From positions 1-64,000 of the forward strand of contig JASANC010002067.1 of NCBI GenBank assembly GCA_030248135.1: 64,000 bases of DNA, in the 5' to 3' direction. The translations under genes were made by a program, and so were the position numbers. This stretch comes from Theristus sp. LFF4_11 (taxonomy: Eukaryota > Nematoda > Chromadorea > Monhysterida > Xyalidae). The notes under the pieces are model-generated. The model saw only the letters and a program-made list of their open reading frames with translations, did no database searches and had not been told where the DNA came from. Below are positions 44,235 through 55,344 of the stretch, piece by piece (the stretch's first letter is position 1; each line of letters starts with the position of its first letter).

Positions 44235-46510
44235 TCCAACTAGGGTTGTTAAACAAAAATGAAAATTTTTTTTTTAAAAAAAAAGTGATTAAAAAAAAAC
44301 AAAAATGCCGATTTTTTTTTTTTTTTTAAAAAATCGAAAAATTTTCCTCTAATATGCTCTGAAAACCTCAATTTTGGCACAATTTTTCGAAAGTTCAACA
44401 AAAATTTTCTTTGATTATACCTCGTAAAACCTTTAGCAATTAGCAGTCGATTTTGGGCCGTTTTACCGACTGATTTTAGGCTTCGACAACATCTGCGATG
44501 AAGTTTTTGAGCGTCCCAAAGCTTAGCCTACCATTTCCGATGCAGATAAGGTGACGATTAGCCTCGCAGAGCGTCCGATTGTGCTCGCTGCACCGTTTGC
44601 AAGCGCTACGTTGTCTGGTTGCTGCTTCGTGTCGTGTCGTCGCGACACCATCAGAAGAATTGATCGAATTTCAAGGCGGTATGTTTGTCTTCACTTTAGC
44701 ATTAGCTTAGCTGGGGACAATTAGTGACGTTTTGGAGGTAGGGTTGTTAAACAAAAATAAAATTTTTTTTTTTAAAAAAAAGTGATTAAAAAAAAACAAA
44801 AATGCCGATTTTTAAAAAAAAAAAATTCGAAAAATTTTCCTCTAATATGCTCTGAAAACCTCAATTTTGGCACAATTTTTCGAAAGTTCTTGGGGGGGGC
44901 CGCGGGGGGGGCCATGTGACTTTGGGGGGGGGCCGGTCAAAAATTTGAAATTTGATAGATAGGTAGCTAAAACGCTAAAAAGCTATAAAAACAGCAAAAT
45001 AATGCTAAAAATACACTAAAAATCAAGTAAAAACGCGTTTTTTACCTAAAATTAGCGAAATTTTCAAGAATTACGAGCAAAAATGGTCAATTTTGGACAA
45101 AAATTGACTCATTTTATGTCTTCGAAGACAAAAATTTTCAGATAGATAGCTGACTGAGAAATTTTTTTAGATAGATAATAGCTGAGCCGAAAAAACCTGT
45201 CTGATAGAGATAGATTCGAAAATTTTTTGGGGGGGGCCGGCCATAGTTGTTCCAGAGCCGAGGGCTTGGGGGGGCCGATATAGATAGCTGGAGCAAATTT
45301 TCTAGATAGATAGATGGCTGGAAAATTTTGGGGGGGGGGCGCGGGGGGGGCCATGTGACGTTGGGGGGGGCCGGTCAAAATTTTGAAATTTGATAGATAG
45401 ATAGCTAAAATGCTAAAAAGCTATAAAAACAGCAAAATAATGCTAAAAATACACTAAAAATCAAGTATACACGCGTATTTTACTTAAAATTAGCGAAATT
45501 TTCAAGAATTACAAGCAAAAATGGTCAATTTTGGTCAAAAATTGACTCATTTTATGTCTTCGAAGACAAAAATTTTCAGATAGATAGCTGACTGAGAATT
45601 TTTTTTAGATAGATAATAGCTGAGCCGAAAAAACCTGTCTGATAGAGATAGATTCGAAAATTTTTTGGGGGGGGCCGGCCCCCCCAGGCCCCCCCCTAGA
45701 ACAACTATGATTATACCTCGTAAAACCTTTAGCAGTCGATTTTGGGCCGTTTTACCGACTGATTTTAGGCTTCGACAACATCTGCGATGAAGTTTTTGAG
45801 CGTCCCAAAGCTTAGCCTACCATTTCCGATGCAGATAAGGTGACGATTAGCCTCGCAGAGCGTCCGATTGTGCTCGCTGCACCGTTTGCAAGCGCTACGT
45901 TGTCTGGTTGCTGCTTCGTGTCGTGTCGTCGCGACACCATCAGAAGAATTGATCGAATTTCAAGACGGTATGTTTGTCTTCACTTTAGCATTAGCTTAGC
46001 TGGGGACAATTAGTGACGTTTTGGAGGTCAAAACACAAGAAGAGGCATGGTGACGGTTTGGAAAAGGGGTAATTGAGGTCACCAAAACAAAATCTGCAAA
46101 GTTCCGCCATACGGGTGTCATTCGGGAGGCGCTTGCATATCATATGTGGTTCTTCGGACTCCCTGATTGATTTAGCACAACTTTGATTTTTGAAATTTTT
46201 TTTAAAAAAAAAATTTAAAAAAAAAAAAAAAAAAACAAAAATGACGATTTTTTTTTTTTTTATCAAACCTATTTGGAGGTCAAAACACAAGAAGAGGCAT
46301 GGTGACGGTTTGGAAAAGGGGTAATTGAGGTCACCAAAACAAAATCTGCAAAGTTCCGCCATACGGGTGTCATTCGGGAGGCGCTTGCATATCATATGTG
46401 GTTCTTCGGACTCCCTGATTGATTTAGCACAACTTTGATTTTTGAAATTTTTTAAAAAAAAAATTTTTTTTAAAAAAAAAACAAAAATTCCCATTTTTGT
46501 TTTTTTTAAC
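44235..46510. repeat. Tandem and dispersed sub-blocks (forward copies)
   Basis: The block TTTACCGACTGATTTTAGGC ... CAACATCTGCGATGAAG ... CGACACCATCAGAAG occurs at 44400-44740 and 45710-46020. The block GGAGGTCAAAACACAAGAAG ... CACAACTTTGATTTTTG occurs at 46020-46200 and again at 46273-46450. Each is bounded by A/T homopolymers and TAGGGTTGTTAAA-type ends. Confidence 0.85.
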
Positions 46511-46799
46511 ACCCCTAGGTCCAACCTATGGCACCGTGGGACCCCCCCCCGGGGGGCCCATGGGGGGGTGCATTTTTTCAAAATTTTCTGTGGGGGGGGT
46601 CCCCCCCCCCACCCCCCCCCCATGATAATTTTTCGCTTAAATTTTGAAGGAAAAACGCTAAATTTTGCTGCAAAATCGTTGAAATTACAATGAAGATGGT
46701 CAAGTTATCATGTATTCAGCTTATATTATGGACTTTATAAACAAAAAATCATGATTTTCGAAAAAAAAATTAGGGTGTGCAGAAAATTTTGGGGGGGGT

Positions 46800-47550
46800 C
46801 TCCGTAGGGTTGTTAAAAAAAACAAAAATCGTCATTTTTGTTTTTTTTTTAAAAAAAAATTTTTTTTTTTTTAAAAAATTTCAAAAATCAAAGTTGTGCT
46901 AAATCAATCAGGGAGTCCGAAGAACCACATATGATATGCAAGCGCCTCCCGAATGACACCCGTATGGCGGAACTTTGCAGATTTTGTTTTGGTGACCTCA
47001 ATTACCCCTTTTCCAAACCGTCACCATGCCTCTTCTTGTGTTTTGACCTCCAAAACGTCACTAATTGTCCCCAGCTAAGCTAATGCTAAAGTGAAGACAA
47101 ACATACCGCCTTGAAATTCGATCAATTCTTCTGATGGTGTCGCGACGACACGACACGAAGCAGCAACCAGACAACGTAGCGCTTGCAAACGGTGCAGCGA
47201 GCACAATCGGACGCTCTGCGAGGCTAATCGTGACCTTATCTGCATCGGAAATGGTAGGCTAAGCTTTGGGACGCTCAAAAACTTCATCGCAGATGTTGTC
47301 GAAGCCTAAAATCAGTCGGTAAAACGGCCCAAAGGCCAAAATCGACTGCTAAAGGTTTTACGAGGTATAATCAAAGAAAATTTTTGTTGAACTTTCGAAA
47401 AATTGTGCCAAAATTGAGGTTTTCAGAGCATATTAGAGGAAAATTTTTCGAATTTTTTTTTTTTTTTAAAAAATCGGCATTTTTGTTTTTTTTTTAATCA
47501 CTTTTTTTTTTTAAAAAAAATTTTCATTTTTGTTTAACAACCCTAGGTGT
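46800..47550. repeat. Inverse copy of the 44.2-46.5 kb sub-blocks
   Basis: Both blocks from 44.2-46.5 kb reappear here in reverse order and orientation, running from GTAGGGTTGTTAAA at 46804 to TTTAACAACCCTAG at about 47547. This is a self-contained element-like unit with inverted ends. More diverged versions lie at 50250-50770 and 51780-52120. Confidence 0.85.
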
Positions 47551-47884
47551 CCGCCAGACAAAATTTCATGGGGGGGTGGGGGGGGTGTCGGCCAAATTTT
47601 CGAGGGGGGGTACGATGGGGGGGGTGCCCGGTTTTAGGGGGGGGGGGTGGCACGGTGCCCCCCCCCCACCCCCCCACCCGACGGTCTCGGGTGCTCTGGG
47701 GGGGGGGTGTACCCCCCCCCCCCCCCCCGCCCACGGTACTGCCCCACACCCCCCATGAAATTTTGTCTGGCGGAGACCCCCCCCCCCCCCCCCCAAAATT
47801 TTCTGCACACCCTAATTTTTTTTTCGAAAATCATGATTTTTTGTCCATAAAGTCTATAATATAAGCTGAATATATGATAACTTG

Positions 47885-48635
47885 GCATGCGGTCGATCCG
47901 GTACCGGTCGATCCGGTACGGTCAATCCGGTACCGGTCAATCCGGTACCGGTCGATCCGGTACCTGGCAATTTTCTAGGGCGGTCGATCCGGTACCGGTC
48001 GATCCGGTACCGGTCGATCCGGTACCTGGCAATTTTCAACTGTTTCAGCATTCAATTCAATTTGTTTCTGATTTGTTTTCCATTTTTCTTCGTTTCTCTC
48101 ATTTTATCTGATGTCTGAAACATTTTACCGCAGGTTTTTTCGCGGGAATATGAAAATAAAAACAACAGACATTTTTCTTCAACTCCAAAAGAGAACCGAA
48201 TCAGTCTTCATATTTTTATTTTGTTCTCCTTTTCTTGCTGAGCTGATAATTTTGCAAATTTTCACCGTCTTGGAGCTTTATTGTTCTGGAAAATAGTTCA
48301 GAAAATAAAAAAAACATATGGTACACTTGTTTTGCTTTTTTCAGAATCAGATTACGATTACCAAAACCAACCAAGTGTCGCAAGTCGTCGTCGTCTCATA
48401 TCGTATCATCAACAATCGTATCAACAATCAACAAAGAAAAATCGAAAACATAACGAGAACGCTAAAAACCCGTAAAACAGCTGAAAATTTCAATTGGTAC
48501 CGGATCGACCGAGTACCGGATCGACCTGGTACCGGATCGACCGCCCTAGAAAATTGCCAGGTACCGGATCGACCGGTACCGGATCGACCGGTACCGGATC
48601 GACCGTACCGGATCGACCGGTACCGGATCGACCTA
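47885..48635. repeat. Inverted GGTCGATCCGGTACC minisatellite arms
   Basis: The left arm (47885-48030) has about nine units of GGTCGATCCGGTACC, a 15-bp word, interrupted by ACCTGGCAATTTTCTAGGGC. The right arm (48498-48635) is its inverse, including the same interruption. The 460 bp between them is AT-rich and I recognise nothing in it. Confidence 0.92.
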
Positions 48636-48875
48636 CAGCCGATAACTTGACCATCTTCTTTCAAAAATAGGCTTATTGCAAACGAATCTCAACTCATCCA
48701 TAAATTTATTGCGACACATTTCCCCTCCCTTCTGGCTTGATTTCCGTGGACCTGGGGATGCCGCTCTCCGTTGCTCTTCCTTTCCCATTGAGAAAAACTT
48801 TGCGAATTGATAAATTGATCTTAGGTCCATTAAACATTCTTGCTTTAAAAAAAAAGAAAAACAAACAAACAATTA

Positions 48876-49231
48876 CATTGTGTTCAATGTCCCCTTTCAC
48901 TTCAACTTTTTCTAAACTTGCCAACATTGCCCTGCTTGTGGTCGGAAAATGTTTGTGGTGTTCCGTTGCTAATCCTTTTGTGTTCTTTCAGGATTTCTTT
49001 TGTTAATACGTCAGAAACTTCAGAAGCCAGTCGAGTTTCGTCTTGTGCACTGAGATTGTGCGGCAATTTGAATTCGTATTCGTATCGTCGATGAAGTGGA
49101 TTATCTGTTTTGTTTTGAACAGTTTTGACCGGGTAGTCATGAGTTTGATTCTCGCTAGTTATTTTATTTGTTAATGTTTCGTCGTGTGTGACAGTTTTCG
49201 TGATTGATAACTTGTTTTGAAAAAAGTTCAA
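48876..49231 (-). other. Unrecognised open segment within the repeat island
   Basis: An open frame of normal, charged composition (RRYEYEFKLPHNLSAQDETR, then DVLTKEILKEHKR) runs on the minus strand to a stop at 48902. A second frame continues through EKVEVKGDIEHN to a GTAATT donor-like site at 48875, so a frameshift or missed intron separates them. There is no ATG upstream and no family recognised. It could be a captured gene fragment. Confidence 0.3.
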
Positions 49232-49308
49232 AATTCAAATTCTCAGAACCTCAGCTCAGTCAGCTCAGTCAGTTCATCGTGTTTTGTTCGTGTGGTGGTG
49301 AATGCGTG

Positions 49309-49387
49309 ATGTTATTGATTGTTTCATTGTATTTTGTACTAACGGGTATTACCTATTTCGATGCTTCGGCATCGTGTCACTACCTTG
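49309..49387 (+). other. Candidate first exon encoding a signal peptide
   Basis: An ATG opens MLLIVSLYFVLTGITYF followed by DASASCHYLG and a strong GTAAGA donor in phase 1. This looks like a typical secretory first exon. No downstream exon is seen before the repeats resume at about 49490, so it may be an orphan or chance. Confidence 0.3.
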
Positions 49388-52120
49388 GTAAGATAAACGT
49401 TACATCGTTACATCGTTACATCTTCATTGTAATTTCAAAGATTTTGCAGCTAAATTTAGCGTTTTTCCTTTAAAATTTAAGCGAAAAAATTTATGGGGGG
49501 GGGGGGGGTCGGGCGGACCCCCCCACAGAAAATTTTGAAAAAATGCACCCCCCATGGGACCCCCCGGGGGGGGGTCCCACGTTCCCATAGGTTGGACCCC
49601 CCCTCACTTTTTGGTCGGCACCCCCCCACGGCACCATACCCCCCCCCCCCCTTCGAAAATTTGTTTGGGCCCACGGTACTGGTCCAACCTATGGTAACGT
49701 GCATTTTTTCAAAATTTTCTGTGGGGGGTGGGTCCACCCTCCCCCCCATGATAATTTTTCGCTTAAATTTTGAAGGAAAAACGCTAAATTTTGCTGCAAA
49801 ATCGTTGAAATTACAATGAAGATGGTCAAGTTATCATATATTCAGCTTATATTATGGACTTTATAGACAAAAAATCATGATTTTCAAAAAAAATTTAGGG
49901 TGTACGGAAAATTTTGGGGGGGTCTCCGCCAGACAAAATTTCATGGGGGGTGTGTGGGGAGGGGGTGTCGGCCAAATTTTCGAGGGGGGGTCCGATGGGG
50001 GGGGGGGTGCCCGGTTTTAGGGGGGGTGGCACGGTGCCCCCCCCCACCCCCCCCACCCGACGGTCTCTGGTGCTCTGGGGGGGGGGTGTACCTAGAGATG
50101 TAAGGGTCAAAAAATTTTTTTTTAATTAAAAAAAAAAAGAAAAAAAAATGAGCATTTTTTTTATTTTTTTTATTAAAAATTTTTGAAATTTTTTCTTTAA
50201 TGTGCCCTGAAAATGCCGTTTTTGGCATAATTTTTCGAAAGTTCAACAAAAATGTTCTTTGACTTTACCTTGTCACTTAGTCTTCAACGCTGCAGGTGGT
50301 ATTCTGGATTGATTTATCGACTGTTTTCAGCCTTGGTGAGTGATGATCGACTCGCGCATTGAAGTACTTGAGCGTCGCAAAGGCTAGTTCAACAAATTCC
50401 GATGTCGCTAAGGTGAGATAGAAGCAGAGAACTCACATTTACGCATCGTTTTTCAGGATCTCGAAAGGTCGAAATTGCACTGTCTGCCACTGCAAGCGTA
50501 ACTTCGTTGGTTGCTCGTTGCTGTTTCGCCTCGTGTCGTCAGCATGATCACACCGGTTTGTTGTTAAACTTGTTTCCGTGTTATTTGAGGTGAATTGAGA
50601 GGCAAAACACGAGACGTGATGTCGTCGGTGGGAAAATGGGGTCGCCGAAACCAAGTCTGAAATTTTCACCCTCCTCCCATATGAGTGGGGGTCATATGGT
50701 AAGTCGGTGGCTCCTCAGATGGTGATATTCGGACTCCCTGAAAAATTCTGAACAACTTTCATTTTAAAAAAAAATTAAAAAAAAAATTTTTTTTTAAAGA
50801 AAAAAAATAGAAAATTTTTTTTTCTTGACATATCTAGGTGTACCTCCCCCCACCCCCCCTCGCCCACGGTACTGGATAGCTGGCTGAGAAATTTTTTTAG
50901 ATAGATAATAGCTGAGCCGAAAAAACCTGTCTGATAGAGATTGATTCGAAAATTTTTGGGGGGGGGGCGGCCCCCCCCAGGCCCCCCCCCGAGAACAACT
51001 ATGGGGGGGCACCGTGCGGCCGTGCCAGCCACCCCCTAAAACCGGGCACCCGACGCCCCCATCGGACCCCCCCCCTCGAAAATTTGGCCGACACCCACCC
51101 CCCCACACTCCCCATGAAATTTTGTCTGGCGGAGACCCCCCCAACAGTACCGTGGGCCCAAACCAATTTTCGAAGGGGGCGGGTATGGTGCCGTGGGGGG
51201 GGGGGGTGCCGACCAAAAAGTGAGGTGGGGGGTCCAACCCAGTACCGTGGGCCCAAAACAATTTTCGAAAGGGGGTATGGTGCCGTGGGGGGGGGGGGGG
51301 GTGCCGACCAAAAAGTGAGGGGGGGGGGTCCAACCTATGGTAACGTGGGACCCCCCATGGGGGTCCCATGGGGGGGTGCATTTTTTCAAAATTTTCTGTG
51401 GGGGGGTCCACACTCCACCCCCCACCCCCCCATGATAATTTTTCGCTTAAATTTTGAAGGAAAAACGCTAAATTTTGCTGCAAAATCGTTGAAATTACAA
51501 TGAAGATGGTCAAGTTATCATATATTCAGCTTATATTATGGACTTTATAGACAAAAAATCATGATTTTCAAAAAAAAATTTAGGGTGTACGGAAAATTTT
51601 GGGGGGGGTCTCCGCCAGACAAAATTTCATGGGGGTGTGGGGGGGTGTCGGCCAAATTTTCGAGGGGGGGTCCGATGGGGGGGGGTGGCCGGTTTTAGGG
51701 GGGGGGGTGGCACGGTGCCCCCCCCCCCCCCCCCCCCCCCACCCGACGGTCTCTGGTGCTCTGGGGGGGTGTACCGGTGTAATATTTCCGATGCAGCCAA
51801 GTGACATTTCACTTCACATTGTGAATTCTGAGAGTCCGAGCTGCACCGACTGCAAGCGCTACTTTGTTTGGTTGCTGTTTCGTGTCGTGTCATGGTGTCG
51901 TCATCATAATTGGTCGAATTTCAACAGGTATGCTTTCTTTCACTTGAGCTGGGGATAATTAGTGGCGTTTTGGATCCCAAAACGCAAGAACAGGCATGAT
52001 GACGGTTTGGAAAAAGGGTAAATGGGGTTGGGGTCACCAAAACAAAAACTGTATGGTTCCGACATACGGGGATCATTCGGGACTGCTGGTTCGCTCAAAA
52101 TCGTCAGAGTTGCTCACATA

Positions 52121-53037
52121 AGAAACTAACCAAAATCGTGATTAGCGCATCGAAGAACTCCGGAATTAATTATTCTATTTTTTGTTTTGGGCCAATTGCG
52201 CCAATTTCCACAGCCGATTCGCCCGAAATCGTAACGCCTTTGGTTATTTAGCCGCTTTTGTCTACTTATAGTTTGTTTAAACAAAAAATATTTGCTCTAA
52301 TTTGAGTTCTTCAGCTGTTCGTAGTTTAACAACGTTTTGCAAACCTTTTTGCTGATGTGAAACTGTGCTGTGTCCATTTCATGGTCAAAAACATGCATAC
52401 GAAAAAACATACGGTTTACTACAGTACGGCCGATTAAACATGGCAGCTTTTTTCAGGGTGCAAGGAGCGCGCGAAATTTGAATCAATAAAAAAAGATGTT
52501 CAGTCAGAAACCCAATTGCGTGTCAAATTTTATATGTTTCTCAAAAGTAATTGGTAATTCGTGCTATTCTGTTCATTATTTATCCCTTTGCACACTCGAT
52601 TGACGGAAATCTTATCATTTTTTGAGAAAGCAACTCCTAGTCTGCGACTAATCTCGCCTTGATTGAGACTGCCATATTTATTCGGCCATACCGTAAAAAT
52701 AACCGATGTTTTCGTGTTTTCTTTTTGGAGGTTGAAATTGAACTCTCCGCTGCTTTTACTAATAGAAACATTTTTGATTTGTCAAATAACAGTGTGTTTC
52801 GTACGCAGAAATTGGAAATACACTTGAGAATATTATTTAACGTCATTTTGTGCAAAACAGCCAAATTTGAGCCTTGGGAAGCATGGGATTTTTCAAATAA
52901 CTGGTTTAAATTGCAACAAATACAGTATGTTCAAACGGTAGATGCACTGTATCATTTCAAAGTTGGTATCACTATGTACTTATGGACCGCCCTGTACAAT
53001 GTCTTTATCTACTGAACAGAAGTCGTGATGTGCCACT
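52121..53037. other. Spacer holding family A copy 3
   Basis: About 0.9 kb between the repeat island and the next element. Apart from the family A element at 52420-52695 I see no gene; the open frame over 52659-53015 overlaps the element end and has no features. Confidence 0.45.
52420..52695. mobile_element. Short TA-flanked element, family A copy 3
   Basis: A 276-bp element starting TACAGTACGGCCGATTAAAC and ending TTTATTCGGCCATACCGTA. The interior shares GGGTGCAAGGAGCGCGCGAA and CAACTCCTAGTCTGCGACT with the other copies. Confidence 0.87.
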
Positions 53038-53162
53038 ACCGGCGTCATGTCATATTTTGACACCCGCCATATTTTGACTGGGGGTCAAAGCAATACACGT
53101 TGCCATATTTTGATCCCCCGGTCAATCTATGGCAATTTTGTCGCTGTCATGGAACGATCTAC

Positions 53163-53380
53163 ACTGCCATATTTTGACCTAAGACTTCCGGACTTCCGGA
53201 CTTCCGGACTTCCGGACTTTCGGACTTTCGGACTTTCGGACTTTCGGACTTTTGAACTTTTGGACTTTTGGACTTTTGGACTTTCGGACTTTCGGACTTT
53301 CGGACTTTCGGACTTTCGGACTTTCAGACTTTCGGACTTTCGGACTTTCGGACTTTCGGACTTTCGGACTTCCGGACTTC
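53163..53380. repeat. 9-bp minisatellite CTTTCGGA
   Basis: About 24 units of GGACTTTCG or variants (GGACTTCCG, GGACTTTTG). The variants are clustered, CCG units at both ends and TTG units in one block, suggesting stepwise expansion. Because 9 is a multiple of 3, it gives an artificial repetitive open frame (DFRTFGLS). Confidence 0.95.
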
Positions 53381-54276
53381 GTTCAACTTCCGGAATTTCG
53401 GTTGTCTGTCGTTCAAAGTGTCCTCCGCTAGCAAACGCTCATTTTCGGTGTCACAAATCGCTCTGAGTTTGCCAGATAACCCGCTCAGCTTTTACAAATC
53501 GTTTCTCTCGACCACGAAACCTTGGCATTGCGGCGGTAGTTTTGTTTTGCCTCACATCAGCACTATCGAGCACCCACTGTGGCCACTGACGGTGTGCATC
53601 ACCACTTAGCAGAAATGCCACAGTCTCATCATACCAATTGGAATCGATTGTATCAACAAATGAAACAGCTGAAATGTAGATTAAAGCTACATCTTACAAA
53701 AAAGGGTATCGGTCGGACCGGAACGCTTGGGCGACTTGGGCGGTAACCCATGGCCCGGTCCAATAGGCAATGGACAATGCGAAAGGTCTGAAAGTAATAA
53801 ACTTTGAGGTCATAAAATCTAAAAACCGTTAACAAAGTAGTTCTTCGACAGTTTGCCTTCTTCTTGCCAAAACAGTCGTTGAACATCGTTTTTACGCATA
53901 TATGCGCGCGTGGAAATAAACCTACCCAAGCAGTCTTGTTTTTGTAATTCAACAGTCGAAAGTGTATGCGAAAGGCCAACATCTCATTGTATGCAACTCA
54001 CTGTGGTAAGTCGATGGCATGAGACGCCTGGCAAACCCTCAGATATGGCAGGATCTCGAGCGGCGAATCAGGTGACGGCTGAGGAATCGGTCAGAGCACA
54101 GGTACAGTGGCGGCCAAAAGTTTGGAAACCCCTGCGTGCGCTGCAAATCGCGCATGTTTGCGTTATTACTATGCACATGAGCAAATATTTTTGATTTTTG
54201 AAACAAGCAATTGTTGTGTTCATAAAAAACAAGCTGACATGTGTTGGGGAGAGACGCACAATAAAAGCACGCACAT

Positions 54277-54734
54277 ACCGTATTACCCCCAATAAACCCC
54301 CATGGGGGATTAATACGTCAGCGACTTTTAGGGGTGGGGGTTTATTGGTGGGGGGGATTATTGGTGGGGGGGGGTTTATTTACAAAAAATTCTAGGGGTG
54401 GGGGTTTGTTGAAAAATGGCAAAAATACATTGCATGGCAGGCAAGAAAGTCGCAGAAACTTCTACTCTACATAGAAATTTCCTTTTATAACAGCCTTTTG
54501 TAATGAAATTACTATTAACTCACCCATTTGGAGCCTTTGGTAGCACAATTTCATCATTTTCACTGCAACCAGCCACTGAATTCGCTGGATATGTGTTTCA
54601 AACAGGTCTCCAATAATCCCCCATGGGGGATTATTTGTGGGGGGGGATTATTCGGAAACTGGTCGGGGGGTGGGGGTTTATTGGTGGGGGGGATTAATGG
54701 TGGGGGGGGGGGGTTTAATGGGGGTAATACGGTA
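54277..54734. mobile_element. CCCCATGGGG-rich inverted element, family F copy 2
   Basis: Ends TACCGTATTACCCCC and GGGGGTAATACGGTA. The interior shares GCCTTTGGTAGCACAATTTC and CACTGAATTCGCTGG with copies 1 and 3. It is nested inside the 53-55 kb element. Confidence 0.87.
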
Positions 54735-55344
54735 CCACCGCACAGACACGCGCGCATGGGCGTTTCCAAACTTTTGGCCGCCACTATTGCATTTGAGAGG
54801 CATGCACCGTTTATTTTCAGCCCGCGTGTGATGTGCCCTCACTTAGAGCTGTACAGCTGGCTGGTTGTTATGTGCTGTTTTGCTGGCTTGATTTAGATTA
54901 TTTGTGAAGTCCAGCCCCCATTGGTCAAGTGGCACTTCATATCTCCTTACACACACTGAGTTTCGGGGGTAGGTCAAAATATGGCAGGGGAGATCATTCT
55001 ACGGCAGTTGCAAAATTGCCATATTTTGACCGCCGGGCCAAAATATGGCGGTGGTCAATGCCATGACACCGGCCGTGCCGTACGTATACGCATACACATT
55101 ACACATGTAGTACATCATTTTAGTCCCAACACGCAATGCGCACATAGACACATAACAGTCTCATGCATGACGCGGGAATTCAAAATTGATAAAATGATCC
55201 GAGTCCCCTAAATAAGGCTGGGTCACTTTTGAATAGCCACATGAAGATTGAAATTATTTTTTTACGTCTGCAAACGCAGAAAAACCTAAAAATTGATAAT
55301 ATATATTTTACAGTATAAACGGGCCTTGAGTGACGCAATCATTA

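Larger units (their letters stand above)
40900..52120. repeat. 11-kb poly-G/poly-C repeat island
   Basis: A mosaic of a few building blocks reused many times in both orientations: GTACCGTGGGCCC, AATTTTCGAAGGGGG, GGTGCCGACCAAAAAGTGAG, CCAGACAAAATTTCATGGGG, GGCCAAATTTTCGAGG, GATAGATAGATAGCTGG, and homopolymer runs of 6-20 G, C, A or T. Long open frames rich in Gly or Pro come only from the homopolymers. Sub-blocks are listed separately. Assembly collapse or mis-joining is possible here. Confidence 0.85.
53038..55080. mobile_element. 2-kb element with inverted CCATATTTTGACC ends
   Basis: The left end has CCGGCGTCATGTCATATTTTG, the right end the inverse CAATGCCATGACACCGG, each with two to four further CCATATTTTGACC words at similar spacing. 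It encloses a 9-bp minisatellite (53163-53380), non-repetitive sequence and a nested family F element. I see no transposase. Confidence 0.6.

Noticed and set aside
45991..46623. 210-residue minus-strand open frame
   Set aside because: It contains the same segment twice because it crosses two tandem copies of a repeat block joined by A/T runs; not a protein gene.
53047..53609. Open frame with DFRTFGLS repeats
   Set aside because: It is a by-product of the 9-bp minisatellite.
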